Counted from the first letter of the stretch, positions 14,429 through 26,534 are shown. The stretch: 42,514 nt of DNA from Gammaproteobacteria bacterium (GCA_012719655.1 JAAXZZ010000102.1:1-42514), one strand, 5' to 3'. Translations and numbers: made by a program. Notes: generated by a model from the letters alone, not told the origin.

Positions 14429-14429
<1 letters not shown>
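12960..14429 (-). CDS. murE: UDP-N-acetylmuramoyl-L-alanyl-D-glutamate--2,6-diaminopimelate ligase
   Basis: 489 aa; TGTNGKTSVTQLLAQ, VVDYAHTPDALEQVL, TDDNPRGEDPAQI (meso-DAP-type DNPR motif). Confidence 0.97.
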
Positions 14430-16445
<2,016 letters not shown>

Positions 16446-16449
<4 letters not shown>

Positions 16450-17390
16450 CGTAGTTTCTCCGCAACACGCATCACGGCACTGCGCGCTCGAGGGTTGGCT
16501 TTCAGTTCATCAGCACTGGCGTACTGCGGTTTACCTACGACTTTGAGCACGGGGTCAAATTTTTCAGGAATAATGGGCAAGTGACGCGGCATCTGGTCCG
16601 CCTCGCCTTTCGATAGCCGACGCATAAACTGTTTAACAATACGGTCTTCTAACGAGTGAAAGCTAATCACTACCAAACGACCGCCGACTTTTAATGAGGC
16701 CAATGCGGCTACAAGACCTTGCTCTAAATCAGCAAGCTCATTGTTTAAATGAATACGCATCCCCTGAAACGCACGGGTGGCCGGATGTTTGCCTTTTTCC
16801 CAAGCAGGATTAGCCTCAGTCAATACTGCAGCTAAGTCCGCCGTACGGGTAAAAGGCTGCAACTGACGACGTGCAACTACCGCATTTGCCATACGTTTAG
16901 CAAAACGCTCTTCTCCGTACTCTTTAAATACGCGCGCCATCTCTTCGGCACTGACTTGCGCCAGCCACTGCGCAGCACTGATCCCTGCATCAGGGTTCAT
17001 GCGCATATCTAACGGACCGTCATGCATAAAGCTGAAGCCTCGCTGCGCATCATCAAGTTGCGGCGAAGAAACGCCCAGATCCAATAACACACCATCCACT
17101 GCAGCTAACAATTGACGTTGCTGCAACTCGGCATCCATTTCTGCAAAACTGCGCTGCACAATTGCAAAACGCGGGTCTTGCTGCTGTAACTCAAGACCGG
17201 TAGCAATCGCTAACGGGTCTTTATCAAAGCCCAACAACCGACCAGACGCGTCTAAATGGTTAAGAATTAACCGACTGTGACCACCACGACCAAAGGTGCC
17301 ATCGACATAACAGCCAGCCGGACGTACTGCGAGAGCATTCACCGCCTCATCAAGCAATACCGTGATATGACTAAACTGTTCGCTCATCAT
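16446..17390 (-). CDS. rsmH: 16S rRNA (cytosine(1402)-N(4))-methyltransferase
   Basis: 314 aa; [44 protein letters not shown]. Confidence 0.97.
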
Positions 17391-17845
17391 TATAGAACCA
17401 GATTCATTAATTCTTCGGGCAGGTGGTCAGGGTTTTTAATATCCTGCAAATCCCTGGTAAGTAGCGCATTCCACTTATCTTCATCCCACAACTGAAACTT
17501 ATTCAGCTGCCCCACCAGCATGACCTGCTTAGTCAGCCCTGCTTGTTCGCGCAAACGCGCCGGAATCAGCAGCCGGCCACTGCTATCGAGCTCTAAATCC
17601 ACCGCGCTACCAATCAGTAATCGATTGAGCTGTCGTGTTTCTGGACGCAAAGAAGGCATTTGACTGAGCTGTGCTTCAATTCTTTCCCAGTCCGGCAAAG
17701 GGTAAATACACAGGCAAGGATCCGCTAAGTCGATCGTAATGACCAACTGCCCGTCGCAACGCTCAATAAGCTCCTCTCGATACCGACTCGGCATCGCAAG
17801 GCGCCCCTTGGCGTCAAGATTTATAGCGCTGGATCCACGAAACAC
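17390..17845 (-). CDS. mraZ: Transcriptional regulator MraZ
   Basis: 151 aa; [24 protein letters not shown] and the second repeat [15 protein letters not shown]. Confidence 0.97.
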   Translation of the reverse strand: MFRGSSAINLDAKGRLAMPSRYREELIERCDGQLVITIDLADPCLCIYPLPDWERIEAQLSQMPSLRPETRQLNRLLIGSAVDLELDSSGRLLIPARLREQAGLTKQVMLVGQLNKFQLWDEDKWNALLTRDLQDIKNPDHLPEELMNLVL

Positions 17846-17881
17846 GAGCGTGCACCTTTATTATTCGACATTTATGCGAGA

Positions 17882-17911
17882 AAACCCACTTTTCCCCACT
17901 TCACGCCACTT
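17882..17911 (-). promoter_or_regulatory. MraZ-box-like triple direct repeat upstream of mraZ
   Basis: Minus strand reads AAGTGGCGTG-AAGTGGGGAA-AAGTGGGTTT: three adjacent 10-bp units carrying GTGG(C/G) with 5-nt spacing, as described for MraZ operators. Confidence 0.8.
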
Positions 17912-17917
17912 ATGCAC

Positions 17918-17947
17918 ACTATAGAAATCCGAGCCCCCCACCGTCAA
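17918..17947 (-). promoter_or_regulatory. Predicted sigma70 promoter of the dcw cluster (Pmra)
   Basis: Minus strand TTGACG (17942-17947) - 18 nt - TATAGT (17918-17923), immediately upstream of the MraZ boxes. Confidence 0.7.
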
Positions 17948-18141
17948 GCGATAAACAAAGGAAACCTTTTATATTTCTTGAACTTAGATACAGTTATTAA
18001 AATAATCGCAGACTAAAAAAGTACTTTTTAAAAACAACCACATACAAGTGAATACCTTAACAAGGGAAGTTAAAGTAAAGCATTAAGAAGAGGTGTTATT
18101 TTCGTTCTGACCAACGGTCGTTAGACAGATAACAGAGAAAT

Positions 18142-18495
18142 GGAGAGCCGATCTGTAAGCCGGGTTTTGTCGTGAACAGTCATTCCTCTAGGATCGCCAT
18201 CACTGACGACCTCAAGCAACCTACCCGAGTCCAGCGCGGGCCACGCCAATGGACTCCTATTTGGTCTTGCTCCAAGTGGGGTTTACCTAGCCACGGACTG
18301 TTACCAGCCGTGCGGTGCGCTCTTACCGCACCTTTTCACCCTTACCGGCACGTGCGTGCTTAGGCGGTTATTTTCTGCGGCACTTTCCATAGGCTCACGC
18401 CTTCCAGGTGTTACCTGGCACTTTGCCCTACGGAGCCCGGACTTTCCTCCCTCGCATTACCGAAGCAATGCAACAGCGACTGTCCGATCGACTCT
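18142..18495 (-). ncRNA. rnpB: RNase P RNA (class A)
   Basis: Minus strand AGAGTCGATCGGACAGTCGC...GAGGAAAGTCCGGGCTCC...GGTAAACCCC...ACAAAACCCGGCTTACAGATCGGCTCTCC: conserved P4 and 3' elements. Ends approximate. Confidence 0.95.
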
Positions 18496-18504
18496 CCGCC
18501 GCGA

Positions 18505-18533
18505 AGAGTACGGTGCATTAAGCCGTACCGCAA
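18505..18533 (-). promoter_or_regulatory. Predicted rnpB promoter
   Basis: Minus strand TTGCGG (18528-18533) - 17 nt - TACTCT (18505-18510), followed by the GC-rich TCGCGGCGG just before the rnpB 5' end. Confidence 0.55.
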
Positions 18534-18550
18534 GCCTTTGCGTGAAAAGT

Positions 18551-19825
18551 TTACTCCGCCACCCATCCTAACGCGCGATCACGCTCTAGCCAGCGCAGCA
18601 TGCCATGCCCATCAGCAAAACCGCTGGCTAAACAGGCGGTTAATAAGTAACCACCAGTCGGTGCATCCCAGTCGAGCATTTCGCCGGCGCAAAACACACT
18701 GGGTAACGATTTGAGCATCAGATTGTGATCCAACATCTCTGCTTTAACTCCACCTGCAGTACTGATTGCCTCAGCTATGGGTCTGGCGCGCAATAATTGA
18801 ATCGGCAAGGCTTTAATCAAAGCGGCTAACTGCGCCATATAATGGAAATGCTCTACAGGTGCGCACTCTCGCAGCAAAGCGGCTTTCACGCCGTCTAAAC
18901 CCAACTGCTGCTGCAAGTGCTTACTTAAGGTTTTTTTACCTCGCGGTCTTTGTAATGCCGCAAGTACTTCTGCGTAGTATTTATTCGGCAAACACTCCAT
19001 TTCCAGCACGCAATGCCCTTGTGCCGCAATCTGATGACGAATCTCGGCCGACAGCGCATAAATCAAACTACCCTCTACACCCGTTGCGGTGAGCAGCCAC
19101 TCGCCCTGACGGTAGACCTGTCCTGCAACACGTAACGCACAGTTTTTGACCGGTGCCGCCACCCATTTATCCAATAGAAAAGTGCTCCAAGCAGCCACAT
19201 CAAAGCCACAGTTACTCGCCTCCAAGGCCGCTATTGCCACACCACGTTGCTGCAGCACGGGGATCCACGCCGCATCCGAGCCCAAGCGCGGCCAGCTGCC
19301 ACCACCTAAGGCCAGCCGCACAGCGTTTGCCTGCACCTGGCGCTCACCTGCGTCGGTGGCCATGCGTAGTGCACCTTGCGCATCCCAGCCCAGCCAACGA
19401 CTGCGCGTATGAATTTTCACGCCCAAGCCCCTCAGGCGTTGCAACCACGCACGCAATAAAGGTGCAGCTTTCATTTCTTTGGGAAAAACTCGCCCAGAAC
19501 TGCCAACAAAGGTTTCAATACCTAGACCATGCACCCAATGGCGTACGGCATCTGCATCAAACACAGCCAGCCAACGCTCAAGCCAATCTGTTTGTGCGCT
19601 GTAGCGCTGGATAAAAGTCGCTTTATCTTCACTATGGGTGATATTAAGACCGCCAATCCCCGCCAGCAAAAATTTACGCCCGAGCGACGGCATCGCATCA
19701 AACAGCTGCACGTTATACCCTGCTAGCGCAAGCACTTCAGCGGCCATTAACCCAGCAGGACCACCGCCGATAATACAAACGGGGGCTGCCATGGCGTTAT
19801 GCTGAGAATTTGACATAAAGCTCAT
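18551..19825 (-). CDS. NAD(P)/FAD-dependent oxidoreductase, HI0933/BaiN-like flavoprotein
   Basis: 424 aa; VCIIGGGPAGLMAAEVLALAGYNVQLFDAMPSLGRKFLLAGIGGLNITHSE; C-terminal STAGGVKAEMLD and FCAGEMLDWDAPTGGYLLTACLASG. Confidence 0.9.
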   Translation of the reverse strand: MSFMSNSQHNAMAAPVCIIGGGPAGLMAAEVLALAGYNVQLFDAMPSLGRKFLLAGIGGLNITHSEDKATFIQRYSAQTDWLERWLAVFDADAVRHWVHGLGIETFVGSSGRVFPKEMKAAPLLRAWLQRLRGLGVKIHTRSRWLGWDAQGALRMATDAGERQVQANAVRLALGGGSWPRLGSDAAWIPVLQQRGVAIAALEASNCGFDVAAWSTFLLDKWVAAPVKNCALRVAGQVYRQGEWLLTATGVEGSLIYALSAEIRHQIAAQGHCVLEMECLPNKYYAEVLAALQRPRGKKTLSKHLQQQLGLDGVKAALLRECAPVEHFHYMAQLAALIKALPIQLLRARPIAEAISTAGGVKAEMLDHNLMLKSLPSVFCAGEMLDWDAPTGGYLLTACLASGFADGHGMLRWLERDRALGWVAE

Positions 19826-19969
19826 GCCTTTTGTTGAAGATTAAAAGTAAAAGAATAGCAGTCAAGTAAGAGATAGCCGACAAAAGCTGAAAAAATCTTT
19901 AATATCCACCACCAAACACAGAATAACTCCATCAATCGCATCTATCTGTAAGCCTTCACGAGGAACCTA

Positions 19970-20857
19970 ATGAATTCAATTCTTGACCAACTAGTATCGC
20001 TATTGAGCATGGAAACCATTGAGGAGAACCTATTTCGCGGCGCCAGCCAAGACTTGGGTTTTCGCCAATTGTTTGGTGGCCAAGTACTTGGCCAAGCCTT
20101 ATCAGCCGCCAGTCAGACTGTGGATGGCGAACGCCAAGCCAACTCGTTACACGGCTATTTCTTGCGTGCCGGTGATGCCAAAAAGCCAGTCATCTATCAA
20201 GTTGAGCGTGTGCGAGATGGCGGCAGCTTTAGTACCCGCCGCGTCACCGCGATCCAAAATGGTCAAACTATTTTCACCTGCAGCGCCTCTTTTCATCAGC
20301 AAGAAGAAGGCTTTCGCCACCAAACTGAAATGCCTGATGTACCACAGCCTGAGGATCTCATTCCGGAAGAAGAGCTCTCGCCGCGCTTAGCAAAGGCTTT
20401 AAGCCAAGAAAAACGTGAAAAAATGCTGCGCGCCAAAGCCATTGAAACGCGCCCTGTACAGGTATTAGACCCGCTCCATCCGGCCATTAGCGCGCCGATC
20501 AAGCAAGTTTGGTTCAAAGCGGCCGGGGTTTTGCCCTCTTCGCCGGCACTGCATAAATACTTGCTGGCCTATGCCTCTGATTTTGGTCTACTCACCACTT
20601 CGCTATTACCCCATGGCGCGTCTATTTGGCAGCCGCACATGCAGGTTGCCAGTCTCGATCACTCCATCTGGTTTCACGAAGAAGTATGCTTAGATGATTG
20701 GCTGCTCTACTCTATGGATAGCCCCTGGGCAGGCAATTCTCGTGGTTTTGCTCGCGGCAGCATCTATACCCGTGATGGACGCTTAGTTGCTTCTGTCGCG
20801 CAAGAAGGCCTGACCCGCTCCCGCGGTGATTGGCAGCACAAGGATATTATGGGTTAA
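19970..20857 (+). CDS. tesB: Acyl-CoA thioesterase II (TesB-like)
   Basis: 295 aa; FRGASQDLGFRQLFGGQVLGQALSAA, LHGYFLRAGD, SLDHSIWFHEE, RGSIYTRDGRLVASVAQEGL. Confidence 0.93.
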   Translation: MNSILDQLVSLLSMETIEENLFRGASQDLGFRQLFGGQVLGQALSAASQTVDGERQANSLHGYFLRAGDAKKPVIYQVERVRDGGSFSTRRVTAIQNGQTIFTCSASFHQQEEGFRHQTEMPDVPQPEDLIPEEELSPRLAKALSQEKREKMLRAKAIETRPVQVLDPLHPAISAPIKQVWFKAAGVLPSSPALHKYLLAYASDFGLLTTSLLPHGASIWQPHMQVASLDHSIWFHEEVCLDDWLLYSMDSPWAGNSRGFARGSIYTRDGRLVASVAQEGLTRSRGDWQHKDIMG

Positions 20858-20860
20858 GTC

Positions 20861-21460
20861 ATGCCCGCCTATTTACGTGACTGCAGGCACTGGGTGTTTG
20901 ATATGGATGGCACCTTAACCGTTGCTGTGCATGATTTCCTGTATATTCGTCGCATGCTAGACATCCCTGAGCAAGCCGATATTTTAGCTCACCTTGCCTC
21001 ATTGCCTCGCGCTGAAGCCATGCAAAAACATGCATGGCTTCTTGAGCATGAACGCCAGCTCGCACTCAATGCACAGCCGGCAGTGGGCGCGATCGCATTG
21101 GTTAAGCACCTACATGAACGTCAACGCAATCTCGCCATTCTCACCCGCAACGCGCAAGAACTGGCATTGATCACGCTAAAAGCGATTGGCCTTGCCGATT
21201 ATTTCGCACCGCAATCAATCTTGGGTCGTGAGCAAGCCATCCCCAAACCTAACCCAGATGGCTTACTCAAAATCGCGACGCATTGGCAGGTTCAACCCCA
21301 AGAAATAGTGATGGTCGGTGATTTCCATATGGACTTAAAAACCGCACAGGCGGCGGGTTCTTATGCCGTACAAGTCAATACAGCCCATAATCTATGGCCA
21401 GAACTAACAGATTTTCACGCCATCGATTGCCAACAGTTATTACACGCAGTAAGTGACTGA
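20861..21460 (+). CDS. HAD-superfamily hydrolase (phosphatase-like)
   Basis: 199 aa; FDMDGTLTVAVHDF, AILTRNAQELA, PKPNPDGLL, MVGDFHMDLKTAQAAG HAD motifs. Confidence 0.88.
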   Translation: MPAYLRDCRHWVFDMDGTLTVAVHDFLYIRRMLDIPEQADILAHLASLPRAEAMQKHAWLLEHERQLALNAQPAVGAIALVKHLHERQRNLAILTRNAQELALITLKAIGLADYFAPQSILGREQAIPKPNPDGLLKIATHWQVQPQEIVMVGDFHMDLKTAQAAGSYAVQVNTAHNLWPELTDFHAIDCQQLLHAVSD

Positions 21461-21534
21461 CAATAAACACGCCACACCAATAACCTAGCAGTTATCTAGA
21501 CAGCACCTAAACTGCGCAAGCTCGGCGTGCTCGC

Positions 21535-22878
21535 TTAGCGCGGTTTAGCATTGCTCGGCTTAGGCTTATGCCGACTCGGCACAGCCAAACGAGGTGCTGG
21601 CCGGATCGCCACGACTTGCGGTTTACTGTTGGCTGAAAAGGCATCACCCAACTGAATATTACCGCCTGCAGTAGCTTTATTCTTTTTTGCTTTCTTTGGC
21701 TTTTTGATACGACCCACACCCAACTGCGTTTCTGGCAAACGGTGCTCAGCATAAAAACCAGGCTCATCAAAGCGCGGTAAATTAATGCCCATCAACTCTT
21801 CAATGGCAATTAACTCGTCCAACTCATCGGCGCTGACTAAAGAGATCGCCTCACCACTGAGCCCGGCACGACCAGTGCGGCCAATTCGGTGCACATAGTC
21901 TTGCGCCACGCTAGGCAAATCAAAGTTCAGCACATGCGGTAACTGCTCAATATCTAAGCCGCGCGCTGCTACATCAGTAGCCACCAGCACTTGCACTCGA
22001 CCTTTCTTAAAGTCTTGCAACGCACGTAAGCGTGCCGGCTGTGTTTTGTCGCCATGGCTCGCATCAGCCGTCACCTGCGCTGCCAGAAGTTTTTTTTGCA
22101 GTGACTCAGCGCCTTTGCGTGTACGCACAAAAACTAACACTTGCCCCCACTGCCGACTGCTCAACAAATGTAAAAGCAGTTCTGTTTTGTCTTTTTTGTC
22201 CACTACTAATAGGTATTGTTTAACGGTTTCTGCAGCCGAGTGCTTCGGGGTCACATCAATACGTATCGGATCAATCAGTAACTTACCGGCCAAGGTGCGA
22301 ATCGGTCCAGAAAAAGTTGCAGAAAACAATAACGTTTGCCGCTCACGCGGCATCACTGAAAACAGTGCGTTCAACTCTTCGGCAAAACCTAAGTCGAGCA
22401 TACGGTCCGCTTCATCCAGCACCAATATTTGCATTTGGTTAAAACGCACCGCATTTTGCTGATACAAATCCAATAAACGTCCGGGCGTTGCCACCAACAC
22501 ATCAACACCGCGGCGCAAGCTCATCATTTGCGGATTGATACTAACGCCGCCATAGGCAACTGCAGTGCGCAAAGGCAAATCACCAAGGTATTTACGGATC
22601 GACTCATGCACCTGTTCTGCCAACTCGCGTGTTGGCACCAAGACCAAAGTGCGCACACAGTTAGAGGTGACCTTGTCACCCTGGGTCAACAATAGCTGCA
22701 AGACTGGCAAGGTAAAAGCCGCTGTTTTACCTGTCCCCGTTTGCGCCGCCGCCAAAACATCTTGGCCCGCCAAAATTGGAGCGATCGCCTGCTGCTGAAC
22801 GGCCGTGGGCTGTTGATAATCTAACCGCTGCAGATTCGCCAACAAAGCCGGCATTAACCCTAAGTATGCAAAAGACAT
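21535..22878 (-). CDS. DEAD-box ATP-dependent RNA helicase (RhlE-like)
   Basis: 447 aa; AAQTGTGKTAAF, PTRELAEQV, VLDEADRMLDLGF, SATF, HRIGRTGRAG; basic low-complexity C-terminal tail. Confidence 0.93.
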   Translation of the reverse strand: MSFAYLGLMPALLANLQRLDYQQPTAVQQQAIAPILAGQDVLAAAQTGTGKTAAFTLPVLQLLLTQGDKVTSNCVRTLVLVPTRELAEQVHESIRKYLGDLPLRTAVAYGGVSINPQMMSLRRGVDVLVATPGRLLDLYQQNAVRFNQMQILVLDEADRMLDLGFAEELNALFSVMPRERQTLLFSATFSGPIRTLAGKLLIDPIRIDVTPKHSAAETVKQYLLVVDKKDKTELLLHLLSSRQWGQVLVFVRTRKGAESLQKKLLAAQVTADASHGDKTQPARLRALQDFKKGRVQVLVATDVAARGLDIEQLPHVLNFDLPSVAQDYVHRIGRTGRAGLSGEAISLVSADELDELIAIEELMGINLPRFDEPGFYAEHRLPETQLGVGRIKKPKKAKKNKATAGGNIQLGDAFSANSKPQVVAIRPAPRLAVPSRHKPKPSNAKPR

Positions 22879-23097
22879 GAACTCTCTACCTTAAAACTGA
22901 GCTGCCTAAATAGGCGTATAAAGCATTCTATAACGTTTCCCCAGCAGACTCTCAAATAAGTTGGGCATTAATTGATAGCCACATCAATTGCTCACTGCCA
23001 GCAGCATCTTGCTAACATACCAGTGAACAAAAACCATCTTTTTGCTAATTATGCGCTATGCTAAATCCGTAATAACTCATCAAATGAAGAGGCTGCA

Positions 23098-23838
23098 ATG
23101 AAAGTCTTACGTGCAATGTTATTAATCATCAGCCTATTTTCTGCCTTCTCTGCTAATGCCCAAGCACGACAACTGGTTACTGTAGGTTATTACGAGTTTC
23201 CTCCAGCGTCATATACTGACAGTGCAAACCAACCTAGTGGCTATATTCTTGAGCTGGGCCGCACGCTACTGACCCATGCGGGTTATGACGTTGCCTTTAA
23301 AGCTTTACCTTCCGCACGCCTCTACTCAGACTTAATTTCAGGCAATATTGACCTCTGGCTTGGAGCGCCAAATAAGACTGAACTGGCCGGCCACACCTTA
23401 GAAAGCACAAAAACTCTTGGCGAAATCACGCTGGCCGTGTATTACCACCCGGAATCCAAACCACCCCGCTTGCCGGATGATTTAAAAGGCAAAAAAATTA
23501 TTTTAATCGGCGGTTATAGTTACTGGCATCCCATCAGTGACTGGTTGGCTGATAGCGCTCTTAATTTAAAAGTGACACGCACCAGCAGACACACTTCAGC
23601 CATAGCAATGCTACTGCGCAAACGCGGCGATTATTTATTTGACTACCTCGATCCTGTACGCGACGCTCAACAAAAATTAGGGTTAGATGAACTGTCTCTA
23701 CCCAATATAATTCTTCACAGTGTGCCCGCAACATTTATTGTATCTAAGCGCGCGCCCAATGCAGAAAAGATCTTAGCCGACCTCGAATTGCAATTTGATA
23801 TGTTCAACAACTCACGCCTCTATCAGCATACCCACTAG
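23098..23838 (+). CDS. Periplasmic substrate-binding protein (SBP_bac_3-like)
   Basis: 246 aa; N-terminal signal peptide (MKVLRAMLLIISLFSAFSANAQA), VTVGYYEFPPASYTDSANQPSGYILELG; no permease or ATPase gene adjacent. Confidence 0.75.
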   Translation: MKVLRAMLLIISLFSAFSANAQARQLVTVGYYEFPPASYTDSANQPSGYILELGRTLLTHAGYDVAFKALPSARLYSDLISGNIDLWLGAPNKTELAGHTLESTKTLGEITLAVYYHPESKPPRLPDDLKGKKIILIGGYSYWHPISDWLADSALNLKVTRTSRHTSAIAMLLRKRGDYLFDYLDPVRDAQQKLGLDELSLPNIILHSVPATFIVSKRAPNAEKILADLELQFDMFNNSRLYQHTH

Positions 23839-23909
23839 CTCATTGCATGGGGTGAGTTACTGGATAATTTCACGTATAATTATTTTTTTATGCTGAAGAT
23901 CACATCACT

Positions 23910-24884
23910 ATGCCATCATCCGAATCCATGATTGCGTCCGCTAAACGCACCATCAGTCTTGAACAAGCTGCAATTAGTAGCTTATTAACTCGAATCGATG
24001 CCAATTTTGTTAAAGCATGCGAGCTGATTCTGGCGTGTAAAGGGCGTGTAGTGGTCGTTGGTATGGGCAAGTCGGGGCATATCGGTCATAAAATAGCGGC
24101 AACACTTGCCAGCACCGGCACCCCAGCTTTTTTTGTTCATCCCGCTGAAGCCAGCCATGGCGACATGGGCATGATTACCCGTGACGATCTAGTATTAGCC
24201 TTATCCAACTCAGGCACTACCAATGAAATCATCACCTTACTGCCCTTAATTAAACGCCTTGGCATCACGCTAATTAGCATGACCGGCAATCCAAATTCGC
24301 CACTGGCAACTGCGGCGCAAGCTAATTTAGACACCCATGTTACGCAAGAGGCTTGCCCTCTTAATCTAGCACCCACCTCATCCACCACAGTGACGTTAGT
24401 GCTTGGTGATGCTTTAGCAATCGCCTTACTAGAAGCTCGTGGCTTTACCCCAGAAGATTTTGCCTTTTCACACCCCGGCGGCGCACTGGGTCGACGCTTA
24501 CTGCTTAAAGTTGAACATGTCATGCACAGCGGCGCTGAGTTGCCGTCAGTACCTTGCGGCGCCTCTTTACGCTCAGCTTTATTAGAAATGACACAAAAAA
24601 ACCTTGGCATGACATTAATCCTTGCAGCGGATCAAACTTTAGCAGGCATTTTTACTGACGGGGACTTGCGCCGCGCACTAGACAAAGGCATTGATGTACG
24701 CGAAGCCAGCATTGACGATTTAATGACTCCTGGTGGTAAAACAGCGCGCCCTGAAATGCTTGCCGCCGAAGCGTTAAAAATCATGGAAGACCATAAAATC
24801 AGCTCACTGCCTGTAATTAACGAACACAATCAAGCCATTGGCGCGCTCAACATGCACGATTTATTACGCGCAGGAGTGATGTAA
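23910..24884 (+). CDS. kdsD: Arabinose-5-phosphate isomerase
   Basis: 324 aa; SIS domain GMGKSGHIGHKIAATLASTGTPAFFVHPAEASHGDMGM plus C-terminal CBS pair. Confidence 0.96.
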   Translation: MPSSESMIASAKRTISLEQAAISSLLTRIDANFVKACELILACKGRVVVVGMGKSGHIGHKIAATLASTGTPAFFVHPAEASHGDMGMITRDDLVLALSNSGTTNEIITLLPLIKRLGITLISMTGNPNSPLATAAQANLDTHVTQEACPLNLAPTSSTTVTLVLGDALAIALLEARGFTPEDFAFSHPGGALGRRLLLKVEHVMHSGAELPSVPCGASLRSALLEMTQKNLGMTLILAADQTLAGIFTDGDLRRALDKGIDVREASIDDLMTPGGKTARPEMLAAEALKIMEDHKISSLPVINEHNQAIGALNMHDLLRAGVM

Positions 24885-25420
24885 TGCTGAGCTTAAATAA
24901 TATTGATTTACTCCAACGTGCTCGCAATGTGCGCTTGTTAGTGCTTGATGTTGATGGCGTTCTAACGGATGGCAAACTTTATTTCTTAGCTGATGGCAGC
25001 GAAGCCAAAGCCTTTAGCACCCTTGATGGCCAAGGCATAAAAATGCTGATGAATTCGGGAGTCAAGGTTGCCATCATCACTGGACGCACTTCAACGATTG
25101 TCGAGCGTCGTGCGGCAAACCTAGGCATCATGCACCTGATACAAGGCCGCGAAGACAAACGTACAGCCTTAGACGAATTACTCAGTTCTCTGCAACTTTC
25201 CTATGATCAAGTTGCCTATTTAGGCGATGACTTGCCTGATCTAGCGGCAATTCGCTGTGTTGCTTTAGGCGTAGCTGTGGCTAATGCCAATACCTTTGTG
25301 CGCCAGCACGCGCTTGCAGTCACGGTATTAGGCGGCGGTGAAGGCGCGGCACGTGAACTGTGCGAATTTATTATGGCCGCACAAGGCACACTTAACACCG
25401 CACTAAACGCTTATTTATAA
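24884..25420 (+). CDS. kdsC: 3-deoxy-D-manno-octulosonate 8-phosphate phosphatase
   Basis: 178 aa; LLVLDVDGVLTDGKLYFLADGSEAKAFSTLDGQGIKML; follows kdsD. Confidence 0.96.
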   Translation: MLSLNNIDLLQRARNVRLLVLDVDGVLTDGKLYFLADGSEAKAFSTLDGQGIKMLMNSGVKVAIITGRTSTIVERRAANLGIMHLIQGREDKRTALDELLSSLQLSYDQVAYLGDDLPDLAAIRCVALGVAVANANTFVRQHALAVTVLGGGEGAARELCEFIMAAQGTLNTALNAYL

Positions 25421-25438
25421 TTAATTACGGTTGTTTCT

Positions 25439-26008
25439 ATGTCTGCTAACCTAAGGCTTGTGCTATTTTTTGTACCTTTTGCGCTACTCGTCGCTGCATT
25501 AGGTTACTGGAACATCGACAGCTCCACGCCTGACAACCAACACAGCAATGCGCAAGCCAAGAAAACGATCGATTTCTTTGCCCAAGGCACACAAACATTA
25601 CAATTTACCGATGAAGGCACAATACAATATGAGCTCAGCAGCCCTCATCTAGAACACACGCAAGATGATGATATTACGGTATTATTGCAGCCCGATTTGT
25701 TACTTTTTCGTGGCACTGATTTGCCTTGGCATATTTCCAGCGAACGCAGTGAAGTCAGCCCTGAAGGTAAAGAAGTTGAATTACTCAAAAATGTGCGCAT
25801 TGAGCGCATCGATGAGCAGGGACGTCCAACGATCCTAACGACAGAACAACTGACTTATGTGCCGGAAACTGAGTATGCTCATACCAAGCTTGCGGTAAAA
25901 ATTGAAGCAGCCAACGGTGTAACAACCGGCGTTGGCATGCAAACCTATTTGAACGAAAGTAAAATGCATTTACTTTCTAACGTGAGAGGCCGACATGAAG
26001 TTCGCTAG
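25439..26008 (+). CDS. lptC: LPS export ABC transporter periplasmic protein LptC
   Basis: 189 aa; single N-terminal TM, LptC-type beta domain, located between kdsC and lptA. Confidence 0.9.
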   Translation: MSANLRLVLFFVPFALLVAALGYWNIDSSTPDNQHSNAQAKKTIDFFAQGTQTLQFTDEGTIQYELSSPHLEHTQDDDITVLLQPDLLLFRGTDLPWHISSERSEVSPEGKEVELLKNVRIERIDEQGRPTILTTEQLTYVPETEYAHTKLAVKIEAANGVTTGVGMQTYLNESKMHLLSNVRGRHEVR

Positions 26009-26534
26009 CACAACCGCTTTACTTATTGCCGCAAGTTTCAGCATGTTCAGTGGACTTGCTCAGGCTTTACCGAGCGACCGCAACCAGCCCATTAATGTCC
26101 AAGCCGATAGCGCAGAGATGGATGATAAGCGCGGCGTTGCGATCTATCGCGGCGACGTCATCATCACCCAAGGTACACTTAAAATTACTGGCGATACAGT
26201 CACTATTACGCTCGACCAAGCCGGTGATATTGATGTATTCACTTCTGTTGGTAAACCGGCCTATTACGAACAAAAACCTTCGGAAAACAAGGATATCGTT
26301 CAGGCTTACGGTTTAACTATTCAGTACTTTGCCAATAATGAAAAAATCATCATCATTGATCAGGCCAAAGTCATTCAGCAAGGCAATACGTTCCGCGGCG
26401 AAAAAATCATCTACGATACAAAAAAACAAATCGTCACCGCCGGGCGCGGCAAACAAGGCACAATTAGTACACCTTCGCCACGAATCAATATGGTCATCCA
26501 ACCCAAGAACAAAACAGAGCCAGCCGCACCATGA
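25995..26534 (+). CDS. lptA: Lipopolysaccharide transport periplasmic protein LptA
   Basis: 179 aa; signal peptide, [38 protein letters not shown]; overlaps lptC by 14 nt. Confidence 0.95.
   Translation: MKFASTTALLIAASFSMFSGLAQALPSDRNQPINVQADSAEMDDKRGVAIYRGDVIITQGTLKITGDTVTITLDQAGDIDVFTSVGKPAYYEQKPSENKDIVQAYGLTIQYFANNEKIIIIDQAKVIQQGNTFRGEKIIYDTKKQIVTAGRGKQGTISTPSPRINMVIQPKNKTEPAAP

Noticed and set aside
19153-19614. 153-aa plus-strand ORF opposite the HI0933-type flavoprotein
   Set aside because: Shadow ORF of a well-supported gene; no recognisable domain.
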